From assembly GCA_001986395.2 (NCBI GenBank), contig MQVO02000035.1, forward strand, positions 62,001-126,000: a stretch of 64,000 bases of DNA. The letters run 5' to 3'. The stretch is from Irpex lacteus (taxonomy: Eukaryota > Basidiomycota > Agaricomycetes > Polyporales > Irpicaceae). Below the pieces are notes generated by a model. The model saw nothing but the letters and a program-made list of their open reading frames with translations. It was not told where the DNA came from and did not search any database. Shown piece after piece: positions 33,716-46,752 of this stretch; within the stretch, counting starts at the first letter, position 1, and the number at the start of each line of letters is the position of its first letter. A program made the position numbers and the translations under genes.

Positions 33716-33732
33716 CACGTGTGCGGCACGTG
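33716..33732. promoter_or_regulatory. Twin CACGTG motifs upstream of F5
   Basis: Hexamers at 33716-33721 and 33727-33732 have the same 5-bp spacing and distance to the ATG as in F3. Confidence 0.45.
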
Positions 33733-34660
33733 TACTACCTGGTCCTGGAACGAAATAGAGTGAGCCGTTTCTCGAGTACTCAAAATGATCCTATGTACTC
33801 ACGCGTGAATCCGAACGCAACATCCAGTACTGTATCCGTCCTCGTCTCCAATGCAGACCGCAACGACACTCGACGGGGCGCGTGGAGTAGAGTCGAGACG
33901 CAACAGCCCAACTACATCCAGCGCCACTTCGATTTCCATCTGGAAGTGCCAATCAGCAGCATGTCAACCAGCTCTCGTACTCGGGACACTCAAATGAATT
34001 GAACGTACCGCATTCCAGCGACCACTGCCCCCAGGCGTTATCGACGCCGTGATATGAAGTCAGGAGGGTCGCATGCTTGGCGTAGCCGAGTACCGCAATC
34101 GCATTGCGATGTAAGAACTTTGTAACTTGAGAACACGCTGCGCGCGTGTATGTATATGCCTGTTCTAGGAGTCGTCAGTTTGTTTGAACTGCGTGAAGAG
34201 GGTGGCTATCGATGAGGCTGAGATGCCGTCCCATATCTGCTGAGCTAATCGGAAAGGGCTCACCGATTCGCGGAGGACGGGATACGTGTCGGTGGTCCAT
34301 CAAATACGTGTTCGCTCGTAACAGGTTGTGAAGCAAGGGTTTCGGTGGAGCTACGGATGAATATGCTTGATTAGGTACCATGGGCCGAGCGTGTAGCTAG
34401 AGTAGCTACGCAAATCAGTATCGATGGATGCGATTGGTGAGTGCCGAGGGGAGCTGACACTAGAAGACGATCAGTGGGCAAAAGGAAACTAGTGAAGGTG
34501 TTTAACACTCAAACACAATGCTTTTAGCGTACGCCTCCAGGATACAAAGCCACCCTCAGAGATAATCGCACCCCGTGGTCGAACGCACAAGTATAGACAG
34601 CTCCGAGTTCCGTCCAGAACGTCTGCACACCCTACGCTTTCACCAGATAGTAACCTTACG

Positions 34661-34718
34661 CACGCTCTCTCCGAGAACTCACGCCAACCAAACGGTCGAA
34701 GTAAACGATCGGAAAGGA
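34661..34718. repeat. Hairpin H1, copy 5 (degraded)
   Basis: The right arm GTAAACGATCGGAAAGG is intact. The left arm (CTCTCTCCGAGAACTCACGCC) has lost most pairing at the base. The same degraded type, with an ACGCCAACCAAA tip, occurs at 46701. Confidence 0.65.
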
Positions 34719-37700
34719 CATGATGTAGGCTACACAGAGTGATGCTTTGAGGGAATATCCTAACGAGGGCTTCGAGAATGTTGAACAATGGGAGCGGGTT
34801 GCAACTGAGTCGAGTCGCAAATGGTTTCTACGCGTACGTCCACCAATGTGCCATAAGCCAGCAATCGAGAATTGAGTCAATGCATGACGTACCACGGCAA
34901 ATCTCAGGGAGCCAGCTTCAGAGCAGGACTACATTTGAGACATAGCCTGCATCCTCATTCACATACTACAGCGGCCATCGTCGTGCCTCGCTGAATCGAA
35001 CGTGTATCTTCACAGTGAATCTTCACAGCTTATGCGTTGTCTTCTGCGAAGTTCTGCCTGCTCGCTCGGTGGACACTGCGTAGGTTGATTTATATTCCTC
35101 AGTGTCAGTGGTCATGTTTGTAGCTAGGATTGAGTAGAGAATGAGCGTAAAGTGTAAGAGGGAACGACCAACCGGCGATCGATAGACGAAAGTAAAGAGT
35201 AGACAACAAATAAGCGCCTGATAAATAAGTTAGAAGGATAAGATGGGAGCTTATTGTGGGAATATATATCTACTTACATTTATTCCAGCCACATTCAAAA
35301 CGATAGGCCCCCTTCGCCAAACATACACACAGTCGGACTTCGCTGAAACACGCATCCGACTCTCTTCTCTCCCACCCTAGCGAATAGGAACGAGGCGGCC
35401 ATCACGATTCCTTCGTCCCGCCCACCTCCGCCTGTGATCAGCTCGAACCGAGCCTCTGCAATTTTTCTTTACGGGCTTATGGTTTTGAATCCGGCTGTCA
35501 GACTCCGTAGAGGGGGCCATTATGAATTACTTACCGAGGCGTCGACTGAACGACCTTTGCTTTCCAGTACGACGACCACGACAGTCAACACCTCGTAGCT
35601 CTCAGCTTCCCCCTTCCGCATCTTTACAAGCACCATATATAACTGTAATCCAAGACCTGGTCGTGTAATCCCGACGCGTCCGGCATCAAAACTCGCTCCC
35701 TCCTCATCGCTCACGTTGATGGCCGTCAACGTGAACAACGAGGAGTAATAGATTTCGAATTTGGGACTAAGACATCTACGCATGAGATTTCGTGGTACCT
35801 AGGGTCGAAGCTGGCCCGTTGATGAGGCGCGACGATGGATCGGAAGGCGGTAATATACTTAGGAGTACGAACAGGTGGGTATATCGTTACTCTGCATACG
35901 TCTGTGGCTTATTGGCACTCTCGTAGCGTATAAAGATACATTACCTCAGTGCGTTGTGCTGACCTGGCCGGCATTTAACACGCTGAGACACGCGACATAG
36001 CTCAGGTCGAAGAACCATCTGAAGTGACTACACCGCTACTCGCCGTCTTCATCGGTTTGCTCAGATCCTATCCCCGGCAATCTATCGGCGGTTAGTGATG
36101 TCCTGCAGAAATGGGTGTCAGTGGGGCCTACTCTAGTGAACTGCAGCGTCGGTAGGCTCATGAATGGGGACGTGTCGAGGATGAGATAGTCGTACAAGCA
36201 GCCAAGCACGAAGGATATCTCGCAAGTACGTCGAATCGCCTCGATGGCAGGTTTCAACGTTAAGTGGATTTCACAGCGACGATTACCCATCTGAAACCTC
36301 TCATTCACTCACCTCTTCCGTCCAGTGGCATCTTCTCCCTTCTTGCCGTCTTGGCTACGCTCCCGTCAACACTGCGCCTTGGACCTCTCGTATTCACCAC
36401 AAAATAGTCTCTTTCCATCGCACTGCCCCCATCTCCATTCATCTTAGTCTTCCATCCTCCTCTCTTACCCGTATCACCTTACCCTTGACTTGTCGACTGG
36501 GAGCACCCACGGAGCTGTCGACTCGGGATTTGCGGTATGTGGTGTCGATGTTCTCATTCATTATGCGCAACTCCGAACCTCTCACGCATACGCTCTTAAC
36601 CCCTGGTCTCGACTGTCTTTTACTCGATTGTGCAACCCTCTTCGCTCCATCGCCGTGATCGCCCACCGATCACCTCTCGATCACCTCGATCGCGCCACCT
36701 ACGCCCTCATGGACCCCTCACACCCCTCCAAGATCAATCGGGAAACTCTTGTCGCCATTCCCGTGCATCTCTCAACTAGAATTCACATAATCCTTGGATA
36801 CTGCGCTCAGATGGCCTACCGGTTTGATGATCGCAAGCAGGTACGCATCGTGGTATGTACGCTCGTAATTATGTCAATAATGCTAACTGAGACAGCCTAG
36901 CCAAGTAGCTAGTTCTGCCTGTCAATCCCCCATTGCACGCTCAAGCCTTTCGAGAACGATCCGCCGGTCGCTTGAGCCTCGCAATGGCCCCGGCCAACGC
37001 TATGTTTTAAAACCGGATTCAGCAGGAATCCAGCAACGGGTCACTAATACAGTGGTGCGTAATGTATTGACATTCGTAATATCATCATGGACGTATCGAA
37101 TTTACCGGTGTAGGTTAAGATCGACTCGGAATCTATGCACGGCCTTCTGAGATAATGTGTTCGTGGGTGTGAGATTAGACCATTGGCATTGCTACGATAG
37201 CTATAGGTGAGTTGTGCGTCTTGTCCGTCTCGTTCGTCTTCTGACAGACAGCGACACTTGGTTGACAGCGAAACAAACAAGAAGATTGCATGAACACTGT
37301 ATATACTAGTATATGCTTGCCGAGCCATGAACACACATCGTCACACCGTGTACGAATACCGTACTTATTTGATATGAGACTGTGAGCCTATTCCACCGTC
37401 CTCATGCAGAGATACTGATATCCTCTGAATGTATTTGAGACCCACCCGACAAGTTGAAGCCAGGTTCGGACTACGATAAGGATGCGTCGCCACGTGAACA
37501 CAAGCGTGATACACCTTTGTCGTGCCGTTATCAATCGAAGGACAAGTTGATTTGGAGTCAGGTAGCGAACGTACTCGTTCGGCTGGAGGAAGCTTCGTCG
37601 GACGGGAGGGGGCGTACAGGGGGTTGTAAATTCCATTGCGAAGAGTATGGTCAGATTTTCGATGAGTGTACATGTGTCTGCTACCTATATAGTATTGAAA

Positions 37701-37969
37701 CAATATCGTTCATGATGTCGGAGGGCGCAGTCGTGCAATGAAACAGCTCAGGATGTAAGTACTTGGTTTTTCTCGTGTGGCCCGCAACAGTGATACATAG
37801 CGTGTTCAAAATGTAGGCACTCAGCTGCAGATCGACGGTGTGGCCGTAGTGCGTAGCGACTAGCTGAAGTGACCCGATTTACGATAGATGTTGCATGCCG
37901 TGTGAGGGGGTATAACTGTTAACTGTATGTTGGCGATGATGGCTGATTGAGATAGAGACGCACATGTGT

Positions 37970-39589
37970 TCAGTGTAGACTCATCCATCTCTTCTTCTTG
38001 AGCTGCCGTTGCAGAATATCCAAGCTTTTATCTTCGCCATACCGACCTCGAAGGTCTGCCCAGAGGCAATCTGCCCGACTGGAATTAGCACTGAGAGTGT
38101 ATGAGCGATGCAACAAGCGACGCACCGTTAGGCTCCAGTGTGGCCAGATCTACTCCGACTGCTTTACGCTCCTTCTCTTCATACGCGAGCACCAGCTCGA
38201 TCGTTCCGGTTGCCAGGGCAAGCACTTCAACGAAAGGTTTGATGGACTCTTGCAGGTAGTCGAAGGAGTCAAAAAAATAAGACAAGGGCGTGGATGGTGG
38301 GCCGAGTCCTGGCGTGGTTGACCAGAGCATCGAAGCTGGCAGGAAGCTCTCTCAAGTGGTAGATGTATGCATGTATGCCCACCACGCTCAGGACGGAGTC
38401 CGGCCTGTCCGTGGCTGGGGCTTCTTCGAATACAAAATGGAAGGGATACAGGTTCATGGTTGTCGCTTGCTCGGAGATGTCGAATCCTGAAAGAGCGCTC
38501 AACGTCAGTATGCTCGATGGGAAGCGAATAGCGTCACTGATTGCGATACTCACCGATCCACACGTAGGGATCTTTCTTGTCGCCCCACAGCAGCGTCATG
38601 AGCCCGATCATCCACACACGCTCCTCGTCGCTGAGCCGGTGCAACGGGCAGTTCGGGTTCAGCATCAGCGCTGTCAATACGAGGTGGACAGCGTCGGTGC
38701 AGCCTCCCCTGGTCCAAATGCGCAGAGAGCGTGGTCTGCGTTGACAGGAGATTGTACTGGAGGCATGTGGCAATAAGTACGCAGGAGTCTGCCCATCCCA
38801 CGTTATTCTTCTGAAATCGAGATAGGTAGCGCAAGTAAAGTGCCTGATGTATTTTGCAACATGATCGAAAGAGGGAAAATGGACATCTGTAAGATGGATA
38901 TCATTTGGCAGGCATGAGTTCGGTACAACAATATGTGGCGGTATCCACCAGTGGGGCGTGTCGAGCTTCGCATGGTTAAAGCCGTCTGGGACGGGGCCCT
39001 CAATAGAAAGGCCTCTAAGCTTGGCCCCGATAACAGGAAGGTAGAGAAGATGGAGAAAAGAGCTTTGTCCGTTGTAGTTTTGAGTAACTTCTATGGTGCT
39101 GATAAGCTGGTGCACCAGCGTAAGTCTCGGACACCCTCCAACGACATATCGTCGGAATATCTCCGCGTCCTCGTAACAATTGATCTCCAGAGTCCTACCA
39201 GAGAACGTATGCTCCCGACACCTGTTGGCCCAGAAGAGGCAGACGAGCGAGCACTGTTTGAGGTCCGTCAAGACGTCCTCTGGGCTTGGTTCTCCTTGAT
39301 TCCGTGCAAGATTTCTGCCGTCGTCCCGGAGATACTCTTGACGTTGTGAGACACGATCTACGTTAACGTAGAAGAGAATGTCGTCGAAGAGCTCGGGAGG
39401 AATGCGTGCGGCAAGCGACGCCAACGCCTAAACATGTCGGGAATAACAGGAAATATGAGCCCGACGCATACACATAATTTATGCTATACTCACTTCGGAC
39501 ACCGTCCACTCAAATACCAATTCTGTCCCATATATAGGCCAAAAGGGCAGCTCGTCCGACTGATATTGCGGCTCGTATTGCTGGTCCAT
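37970..39589 (-). pseudogene. F6: F-box-like paralogue with a homopolymer frameshift
   Basis: Exons: 39589-39494, 39427-38554, 38486-38126 and 38070-37970. The 32-aa leader (MDQQYEPQYQ...FEWTVSE) is its own class, and the reading frame is open further 5' without another ATG. The F-box-like motif (LAARIPPELFDDILFYVNVD; CSLVCLFWANRCREHTFSG), LMLNPNCPLHRLSDEERVW and the tail LQRQLKKKRWMSLH are all present, and splice sites are intact. Exon 3 carries a run of seven A on the plus strand (38271-38277) where six would keep frame. Translation therefore stops right after ALVLFF, in the LVLLFDSF motif of paralogues. Conceptual length without the extra base is 476 aa. It is either a recent pseudogene or a sequencing indel. 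Confidence 0.75.
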
Positions 39590-40754
39590 GGCATTCGTGG
39601 AAGACAGTTGTTTGACTGTGTACGGCCTTCCACTTGCCGTAGAATAGACGGCGTAAAGGGGAACCTAGTGTACGAGTCGTGAGGGGAAGGCGGGGGAGGA
39701 GAGCTGCAGTGACGGGCCATCTAACAATGTGGTATATATAATTCGACTCACTGCTGATAGCGGATATGAACGTGCGAAAGGAAGTCAATCCACGAGGCCA
39801 TCTTCATAGGACGTCCGAGAGGCACAAAGGCATGTATAGCCTCAGAGCCTCCGATACCTAGGGCAACATTGCCGCATTAGCCGCTTTATGAGTCCTGCAG
39901 AGCCTCATATTCACCACAAGTCCTGATGACTTGAGGCTATGCTGATCCCTTTCCTGCGAACGCGCTGTGCTCCCAATGGAGATCTACTCCTATGTGTGTG
40001 TATTCTGAATCCAAGGAAGGCGAGCGTGCAGCATCACCGCTCGATTGTCCATCTGGAAGTGTCAATCAACGGCATGTCAGGTAGCCCTCGTACTTGGGAG
40101 CACTACAATAGATTCAACGCACCGCCTTGAATGACTGAATATCATGATATGGAAGTTAGGAGGCCAACCGAATTCAAGTTGGGGCAGTGGTGTACAGCAA
40201 TCCATAGATGGTTCGATTGAGATCCCAGGACACATTGATATTGCGCTCGCGCCGCGTAGTACGCCTATCTGCGAGGGCTATAAGGCTTGTGTAATCTGCG
40301 CTATAATCTTAGACTTAGAGGTATCTATCAGACGAAACATTAAGATGATCTCGTACAGCTGGTAAGGTGTTTGCAGTAGATATCACGTACCTGCCAGACA
40401 ATGTGCGCCTTACGACGTGACAAGCATCGACGGTGCGGTCCCCTTGTGCGGGTATTCGAGTCAGAAGTATCTGCCGATTGATGGATACATGGGAAGAATG
40501 ACAAGGGATACTTGAGTCCACGCAAAGAGTTAGGTGCAGAGGCGTAGAGTGGTGATGAAGGCCTAAAGCTGTACAGTCGGTGAGCGACGGAGCAATTGTC
40601 GGGACCAGTGTGCGCATGGACGGCCAAAGTTTCGCCGCAAATGTACCTATAATGAGCTACGTCACCTTGATCCTGCCCACCTCCTCGTGCCTAGACGTGA
40701 ACTCTGATGGAACTGACTGAGTAGTTCTAGGGCTGACAGTAAATCAACGAACGT

Positions 40755-40805
40755 CCTTTCTGAACGCTCATACCGACCACTAGTTGGAATGAACGATCGG
40801 AAAGG
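40755..40805. repeat. Hairpin H1, copy 6
   Basis: Left arm CCTTTCTGAACGCTCATACC and right arm GGAATGAACGATCGGAAAGG lie around an ACCACTAGTT tip, with near-complete pairing. Confidence 0.9.
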
Positions 40806-41324
40806 GGGCGATCGGTGACAGGCAGGGACACTGTTGGAGTCCAGGTGCCCGTAATGAGTTGATGAGGCAGCCATGGAGGGTCGAGTATGGCAAAGGTGTA
40901 TAGATTGGTGCTGCATCGTGAAGTTCGTCTGGACCAGGCCGGTACGAACAGCGTTGTTGACTTGAAGAAACACCAAAGTGAGCCATTATCTGTGACATAG
41001 AAACAGTCTACGCATCTTCGTATTCCGGACCATCCTCCGTCTCAGGATCCCATTCATAACCTCCCTCTTCAGTTCGTGATGTTTCTTGCCGCAAGAAGGC
41101 CTTCGCCTTCGTGCCTTGATACTTATCCTCACAACATCGTACAGAAAGGGTCGTCCCGACGTCCAAAGAAAGGTTATACATGCCAATGCTCACAAAGAGA
41201 GCAGTCTTGATAGAGTGATGATTGCATTAGGAGAGAGTTGGGGGAGAGGCCAGAACGAGAGGAAGGGAGAGTCGTAAGAGCCATCAGCGTCTCATCAATT
41301 AAACCTATACTTACTGTGGTAATA

Positions 41325-42345
41325 TTGGTTTCAGACTCCGCGAGTCGAGCGCCAGTGCATTACTTACTTGTACATTCACGCCACTTCTACAACGACCACC
41401 ACCATCGAAGTCCTCTCACTCTCAGTCACTCCATCCGTGACATTTCTCAGGCACTCACACAACCCTTGATTGCCAAGATTCGGTCACGCGCGCGCTCTTG
41501 GAGGCGAAGAACAATACAGGCCTGCCAGCTTCTTTCGATCCCTCCTGATTGTTTCTGTCGATGAGAGCCGGCGTGGACGATGAGGAGAGATGAAATGATC
41601 ACTTTGCAAGGGGTGCGCAGGGATATATGAGGTTGTGAACGGTGCGTGCGTTGCGTTCTACCTGAGAACAACCAACTCACCGTGGTCCTCGTAGCTCCCA
41701 AGGATGGCGCACGTCAGCTCCTGGATTGGGCATTAGCGAACGTTTGAATCCCCAGTCAGCCGGCACACGCGCAAGGTATCAAACCATCAAGCTTCTAGAG
41801 CCCTTTGGGGAGATTATTCGGGCTGTTCGCCTCGTTTGGATCGGCGACGTGATCGACTCGTGCCAGTCTATAGCTCGTACGTGAGTGTCCTCATGGAGAA
41901 GCTGATCGCGAGGTACTGAAGTCTGGTTCTGGTGGAGTAGACGGTGGTTGGGCTCATAAGGCCAGGCTATCGCGGAGATGTGGATGGCGAACGCAGCTTA
42001 GCACGGAGGATATGACAGAGGTACCGTGGTACGTTCGTTCTATCCAATGCAGTGGGTTTAGTAGTGTCAGTGACTAAGGACGACTTCAGGATTTTCATTG
42101 ACCCCCCCTCTCGCCATCATTGCCACTTGAACCTCGATCCTGATTCTGTCCGCATGCACCACTACTTCTCCAGGTCCCAGTTGTCTGCAAGATGATATTA
42201 TGGATGTATACAGATTTTTTTCGATGCAAATTGGAGCGTTGTTATCGACTACTGGACGGCTTCAAGCACGCGGACTACCGGCGCCTGCAGAATTGCCTTA
42301 TGAGGAAATCAAAACACGACTACGCCGAGGTTAGTGTTGTCGGCT
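41325..42345. repeat. I3/I6-specific shared segment, copy 2
   Basis: Counterpart of 22065-23100. The reading frame that is open in I3 has stop codons here (after the GLDWAL-like stretch near 41735). Confidence 0.7.
42127..42215 (+). pseudogene. Remnant of the second-family gene (3' end)
   Basis: AACCTCGATCCTGATTCTGT and the following TTCTCCAGGTCCCAG match the 3' end of the family. The frame is broken near 42190. Confidence 0.5.
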
Positions 42346-43686
42346 TCTCCTGCATCCCGCTCTGTATTGAGCCCTCTACCTCTATGGCCTGATATATAAC
42401 ACGTCTCTGACAATACACACGACGACTTCGCACATGGCTCGTGCAATTCACAATACCCTCGTCCATGGTACTAAAGTCGCGCCGTGCTCCGCGTACCAGG
42501 AGCTCTCTAGGTCTCTCCGCTGCCGTCGTCTACTGATCATCTCGATCGCCCCTTGATTTTGACACCTGTGCCCTCACCGACATCCACTGTTAAGATCCAT
42601 CGTTGCTACGTTGATCGATCGAACTCGAAACCGCTGACGTCCGACCTCTCCCGTTCCTGAAACTCCCACTCAGCTTAGCCTTACCACCAATGAGAGGAGC
42701 TCGAGCTGACGACAAAGAATGGCCTTGACGTACACATTCCAGTCGTAACTGTCGTTGTACGTGTGTACTCGGAGGAGGTATGACTTGATCTTCCACGTCA
42801 TTTAGACGAGTCGGCCACGCTTGGATTTCTCGACTCCCCAAGCTCGCGAAGCTGAACCTTGCGATGAGTGGTGCGACATCTCACAGGAACGAAATTATCT
42901 TACTGGGATTAGAACGACGTAAAAAGACATAGATGCCCTGCGCGTAGTCGTTAACAAACCAGGCACGGCTACTAGTACTCCATGTGCCTCGTCCTCACGT
43001 CTACTTACACCTACACATCTTAGAAGAAGGAAGCTGGGCTGATGGAAGAACTTGGTAATACGCGGGAGAGGGCTGAGCGTAAACAGGGCAGCGCGAGATC
43101 CGCAATGCATTCGTACGCGCAATATATGGGCAGGCTGTGCGCCGCAGTCGTCTTTAGGGCCGTCCCGGTTAGCGACATAATGGGGTTTATCGTGCATCGC
43201 TTCGCAACATTCGTACGTTCGTCCAAGTCCTGTGACGCACGACGATCCTGAAGGGATATCGTCGAGTAGCGTTCACTTAAACTGTATTTGTCCTCGGGCT
43301 CGACGTCTGTCGGAATGCGATGACTGGTACGCAGCTTCCGCGTTCATCTATAGTGAGCCTCTGAGTCGTCGAATCTGAGTACTTCAACGGTATACATAAG
43401 CAATATGTAGCAAATTTAGCGACGATAGAATGAGACGGTATATATGAGAGTCAAAACGAGTGATGTACGGAGAATCGAGTAAAACATTTCAGCGTACGCA
43501 TCTGGCTTCGCCAAGCTACCCTTGTCGCAATGCCGGCAATGAGGATATCTAAAGATTGAGTTGCACATGTGTAAGTGGGTCAATAATATGCCTAACGGCA
43601 AGTGGATGGGCTGAGTGCAGAGCTGTATTGAGTGGATGAGACGTGTCCATGACATACGACTGCATAGACCGAGCAGATACACCCAC

Positions 43687-45462
43687 TCAACGCCTCTTCT
43701 TCAGTTCCCGTCTAAGGATCTCTAAGCTATTTCGCCACCCATATTCGTGTGGAAGGTCTGCCCAAATGTGACCTTCAAGTTGCCGATACAAACAGAAATC
43801 AGCACGGGAATGAGGGCGATGCCACAGGCTACGCACCATTCGGCTCCAGTGTGACCAGATCCACGCCGACTGCTCTACCCTCCTTCTTTCCCTCACTGTA
43901 TGAGAGAACGAGATCAATCGCTCCAGTTGAAGGGCTGAACAAATGGGCGAAAGGTTTCATGGACTTTCGTAGGCGGTCGAGGGAGTCAAACAGTAAGACA
44001 AGGGCGTGGATGGTGGGATGAGTCCTGAGGGGATTGACCAGAGCATCAAAGTTGGCGGGAAAGTTGGCGTACTTGTAGATGTATGCGTGCATGCCCACCA
44101 CACTCAGGGCAGAGGCAGACCGGTGCGTAGATAGTGCTTCTCCAAATACGAACTGGAAGGGAACCAGTTGCATGGTTGCCTCTTGCTCCTCGGAGACATC
44201 AAATTCTGCAAGAGCGCTCGACGTCATTGTGGGAAGCGAATAGCGTCACTGTTGATTCTTACCGATTTTAACCCGGGGATCTTTCTTGTGGCCCCATAAC
44301 AACGTCATGAACTTCATTATCCGCACGCGGTCCTCGTCGCTGAGTCGGTGCATCGGGCAATTCGGGTTCAACATCAGCGCTGTCAAAGCGAGGCGGCCAG
44401 AGTCGGTGCAGCTTCCCTTGACCTCGATTGACATCCAGCGTGGTCTACGTTGACAGGTAATTGTACTGGAGGTATGCGGTAGTAATAGGGCCGTCTGCCC
44501 GCCCCATGTTATCTTCGTGAACAAGATAAAGGTGGCAGAAGAAAAGTACTTGATGTATCTGATAATGTGATAGAAAGAGGGAAAATCAACATCTGTAAGG
44601 GAGATGTCATGTTGCAGGAATGAGCTGGGTACAACTACAGATGGTGGTATGCCCCAGTGCGGTGTGTTGAGCTTCGCAGGGTTAAAGTCCACTGGGATGG
44701 GGCCACGAATAGTGAGCCTTTCGAGCTTATCTTGAATGACGGGAAGATAAAGAAGATCAAGAAACGAGCTTTGTTCGTTGTAGTGTTGAGTAATGTCTAT
44801 GTAGCAGATGAGCTGGTACACTGGCATAAGTCTTGGACACCCTCGAACGATATATTGTCTGAATATTTCGGCATCCTTGTAAGAACTGATCTTCAGAGTT
44901 TTTGCCGAGAACATATACTCCCGACACTTGTTGGCCCAGAAGAGACAGACGAGTGAGCACCGTTTCAGGTCGGCAAAGGTATCCTCTTCAGGTTGATCCC
45001 ATGATACTCCCCAGATTTCCTCACGCTGCGAAGCTCGATTGACGTTAACATAGAATAGGATGTTGTCAAAGAGCTCTGGAGGGACACGAGCAGCGAGGGA
45101 TCTCACATTCTACAGAGTTATTAGTAATACCGATATATCCTACTTGATTGCGTACTCACTTCGCTTTCCGTCAACTTGAATGTCACATTAGAGATGCGCA
45201 CTTGACGTTGATGGCCCACTGTCGGCAGCGGAGCGCTGACCCGCATAGGCAGGATCAAGTCCGAGTTTAAGAGCCATTTATTGAGTTGGGCCGTTGAACT
45301 CTCGCCCTGATTATATCAGCAATAAACCCAGACGATCAGCCAAATCGATGTACGGTGGTTGATTTGTGTATTCACCTCGCTATCCTTAGCTTCAGATATC
45401 TTCCGGCGTTGCCGGCGACGCCGGGCGCGTTGACGGCGACGGGTGCGGTCGCGGCGGGACAT
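43687..45462 (-). CDS. F7: F-box-like protein with Arg-rich leader, 511 aa
   Basis: Exons: 45462-45376, 45306-45160, 45109-44263, 44205-43837 and 43772-43687, 1536 nt in frame. Exon 1 encodes 29 aa beginning MSRRDRTRRRQRARRRRQRR, 13 Arg in 20, which looks like a nuclear or nucleolar targeting or RNA-binding sequence, then ends SEAKDSE. Exon 2 (49 aa) ends KLTESE. The F-box-like motif is LAARVPPELFDNILFYVNVN and CSLVCLFWANKCREYMFSA (residues ~82-140). LMLNPNCPMHRLSDEDRVR lies near residue 320. It uses Glu instead of Gly at the phase-1 junction (IEFDVSEE). The tail is LRRELKKRR. It groups with F8 by that tail and by the CTTGAAG-type (AAG) last acceptor. It is a likely SCF adaptor by family. Confidence 0.78.
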
Positions 45463-46700
45463 ACTTAGAGAGCGGACTCGGAAATTCGATGACTTCAGAG
45501 AGTGTAATGAGTGAGCTCAATGATGCGGAGTGCTACAACTGTTGGTCGACCGTGATATATAAGGCACAGCAAAGGATCTGATTCCACTCGGATCCTATGG
45601 AAGTTTACAAGCGGCAGTGGTGGAAGATTGGATCGCCCAGTTGTCGATTAAGAAGAGATAATGTTAGCTACCGCTCACTGCGCGTTTCCACGCATTCTTG
45701 CTCACTAACAGCTGTGAGGTCCTTTGGCCACCGCAGCATCATGTGATTCTCTTCGACATTCGACACTCACACTCCTTTACTACGTGCGCAATACTCGAGG
45801 ACTTGCCTCTCGTCTGAGCAAGCGGGTACGGGATTTTCACCCCATCGCCTCAATTTTGATCTGGAAGTACGAATCAGTTATCAGACATGTGCCAAATAGC
45901 TCTCGTACTCGGAGTGCACACTCAAATGAACAGGACCGTGACGTACCATAATCTTGCATAACGTTGCGCAGGCTGTGACAACAACACAACTGGAATCCGG
46001 GTACAAGTGACTGGTGTACTCGAGTACCGCAATGCAATGCAATACAAGGACGCCGGGCCCATTGCATTCGTACGCTGGAGTCTAGGCCATCAATTGAATA
46101 CGATCTGCTCAATGGAAGTGAATATGAATGAAGGACAAGATCGCTTGAGTCACTCATATATCCGTCACGCTATTCGAAATGAACCGACAGAGCGTTGTGT
46201 CTTCTGGAATTTTCACGACGGTCCGTATTCCATTGTGTGCATACTTTACGCGGGATCAAGTGCTGCGAAGAAGGGCAGCAAGATATGCTTGAGTTAACAC
46301 TACAAGGTCAGAGCGGTAACGCACAGTGGCAGAACGGAGTCGTGATTGGTGAATATTCGTGTGAGCGTATCACTTCAGCATACGGCACTATCATCTAGAG
46401 AACCTTACAGTGCATCAGTGTCGACGCTTCGCCCCAGAGTCCGCTGTGCGGGAGATGGACGCTTACGGCTTCCAGTAGTGACTATGCTCAGGTATCCTAA
46501 GCGAACATGTATTCTAGCTGCGACCCTAACGTGGCTAGTCATAACCTAGAGATGGACTTTTGGCATACGCACCTTCCGTCCTAGGCGATATCTAGAGCCT
46601 GATTTGATAATTATAAGTGCGACCAGCTCATGCAAATGCCTTTCCATAAGCAGCTCAGCCATTCAAAGGCATTGTAAAAGTAGTCTGACTGCTTGGATGT

Positions 46701-46752
46701 CCTTTCCGAGCATTCACGCCAACCAAAGGTCGGAGTGAACGATCAAAAAGGA
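46701..46752. repeat. Hairpin H1, copy 7 (degraded)
   Basis: CCTTTCCGAGCATTCACGCC and GTGAACGATCAAAAAGG surround an AACCAAAGGT tip. The AAAAAGG end breaks base pairs at the stem foot. Confidence 0.7.

Larger units (their letters stand above)
33476..37969. other. Intergenic region I5 between F5 and F6
   Basis: The first ~320 bp repeat the F3 upstream block almost exactly. The CATTTCCATCTGGAAGTGCC-type block (TTCCATCTGGAAGTGCCAAT) is near 33937. A decayed H1 lies at 34661-34718 and an H2-like inverted repeat near 35698-35744. The CGATCACCTCTCGATCACCT block is near 36668, the CAGGTACGCATCGTGGTATG block near 36838, and the empty-site block CGATACTTGG... near 37249. No second-family gene is present. 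I see no gene in 34.8-36.4 kb. Confidence 0.65.
39590..43686. other. Intergenic region I6 between F6 and F7
   Basis: Modules: TCCATCTGGAAGTGTCAATC near 40048, H1 at 40755-40805 and a TCTACGCATCTTCGTATTCC block near 41009. The I3-like segment (41325-42345) has an H2-like palindrome near 41541-41588 and a second-family remnant at 42127-42215. The zone from 42.4 to 43.6 kb matches other units poorly. No supported gene is seen there. Confidence 0.6.

Noticed and set aside
41008..41193. Minus-strand ORF with an acidic end (ETSRTEEGGYEWDPETEDG)
   Set aside because: Homologous positions in other units (e.g. 21793 and 7980) have stops or frameshifts. A decayed gene is possible but not supportable.
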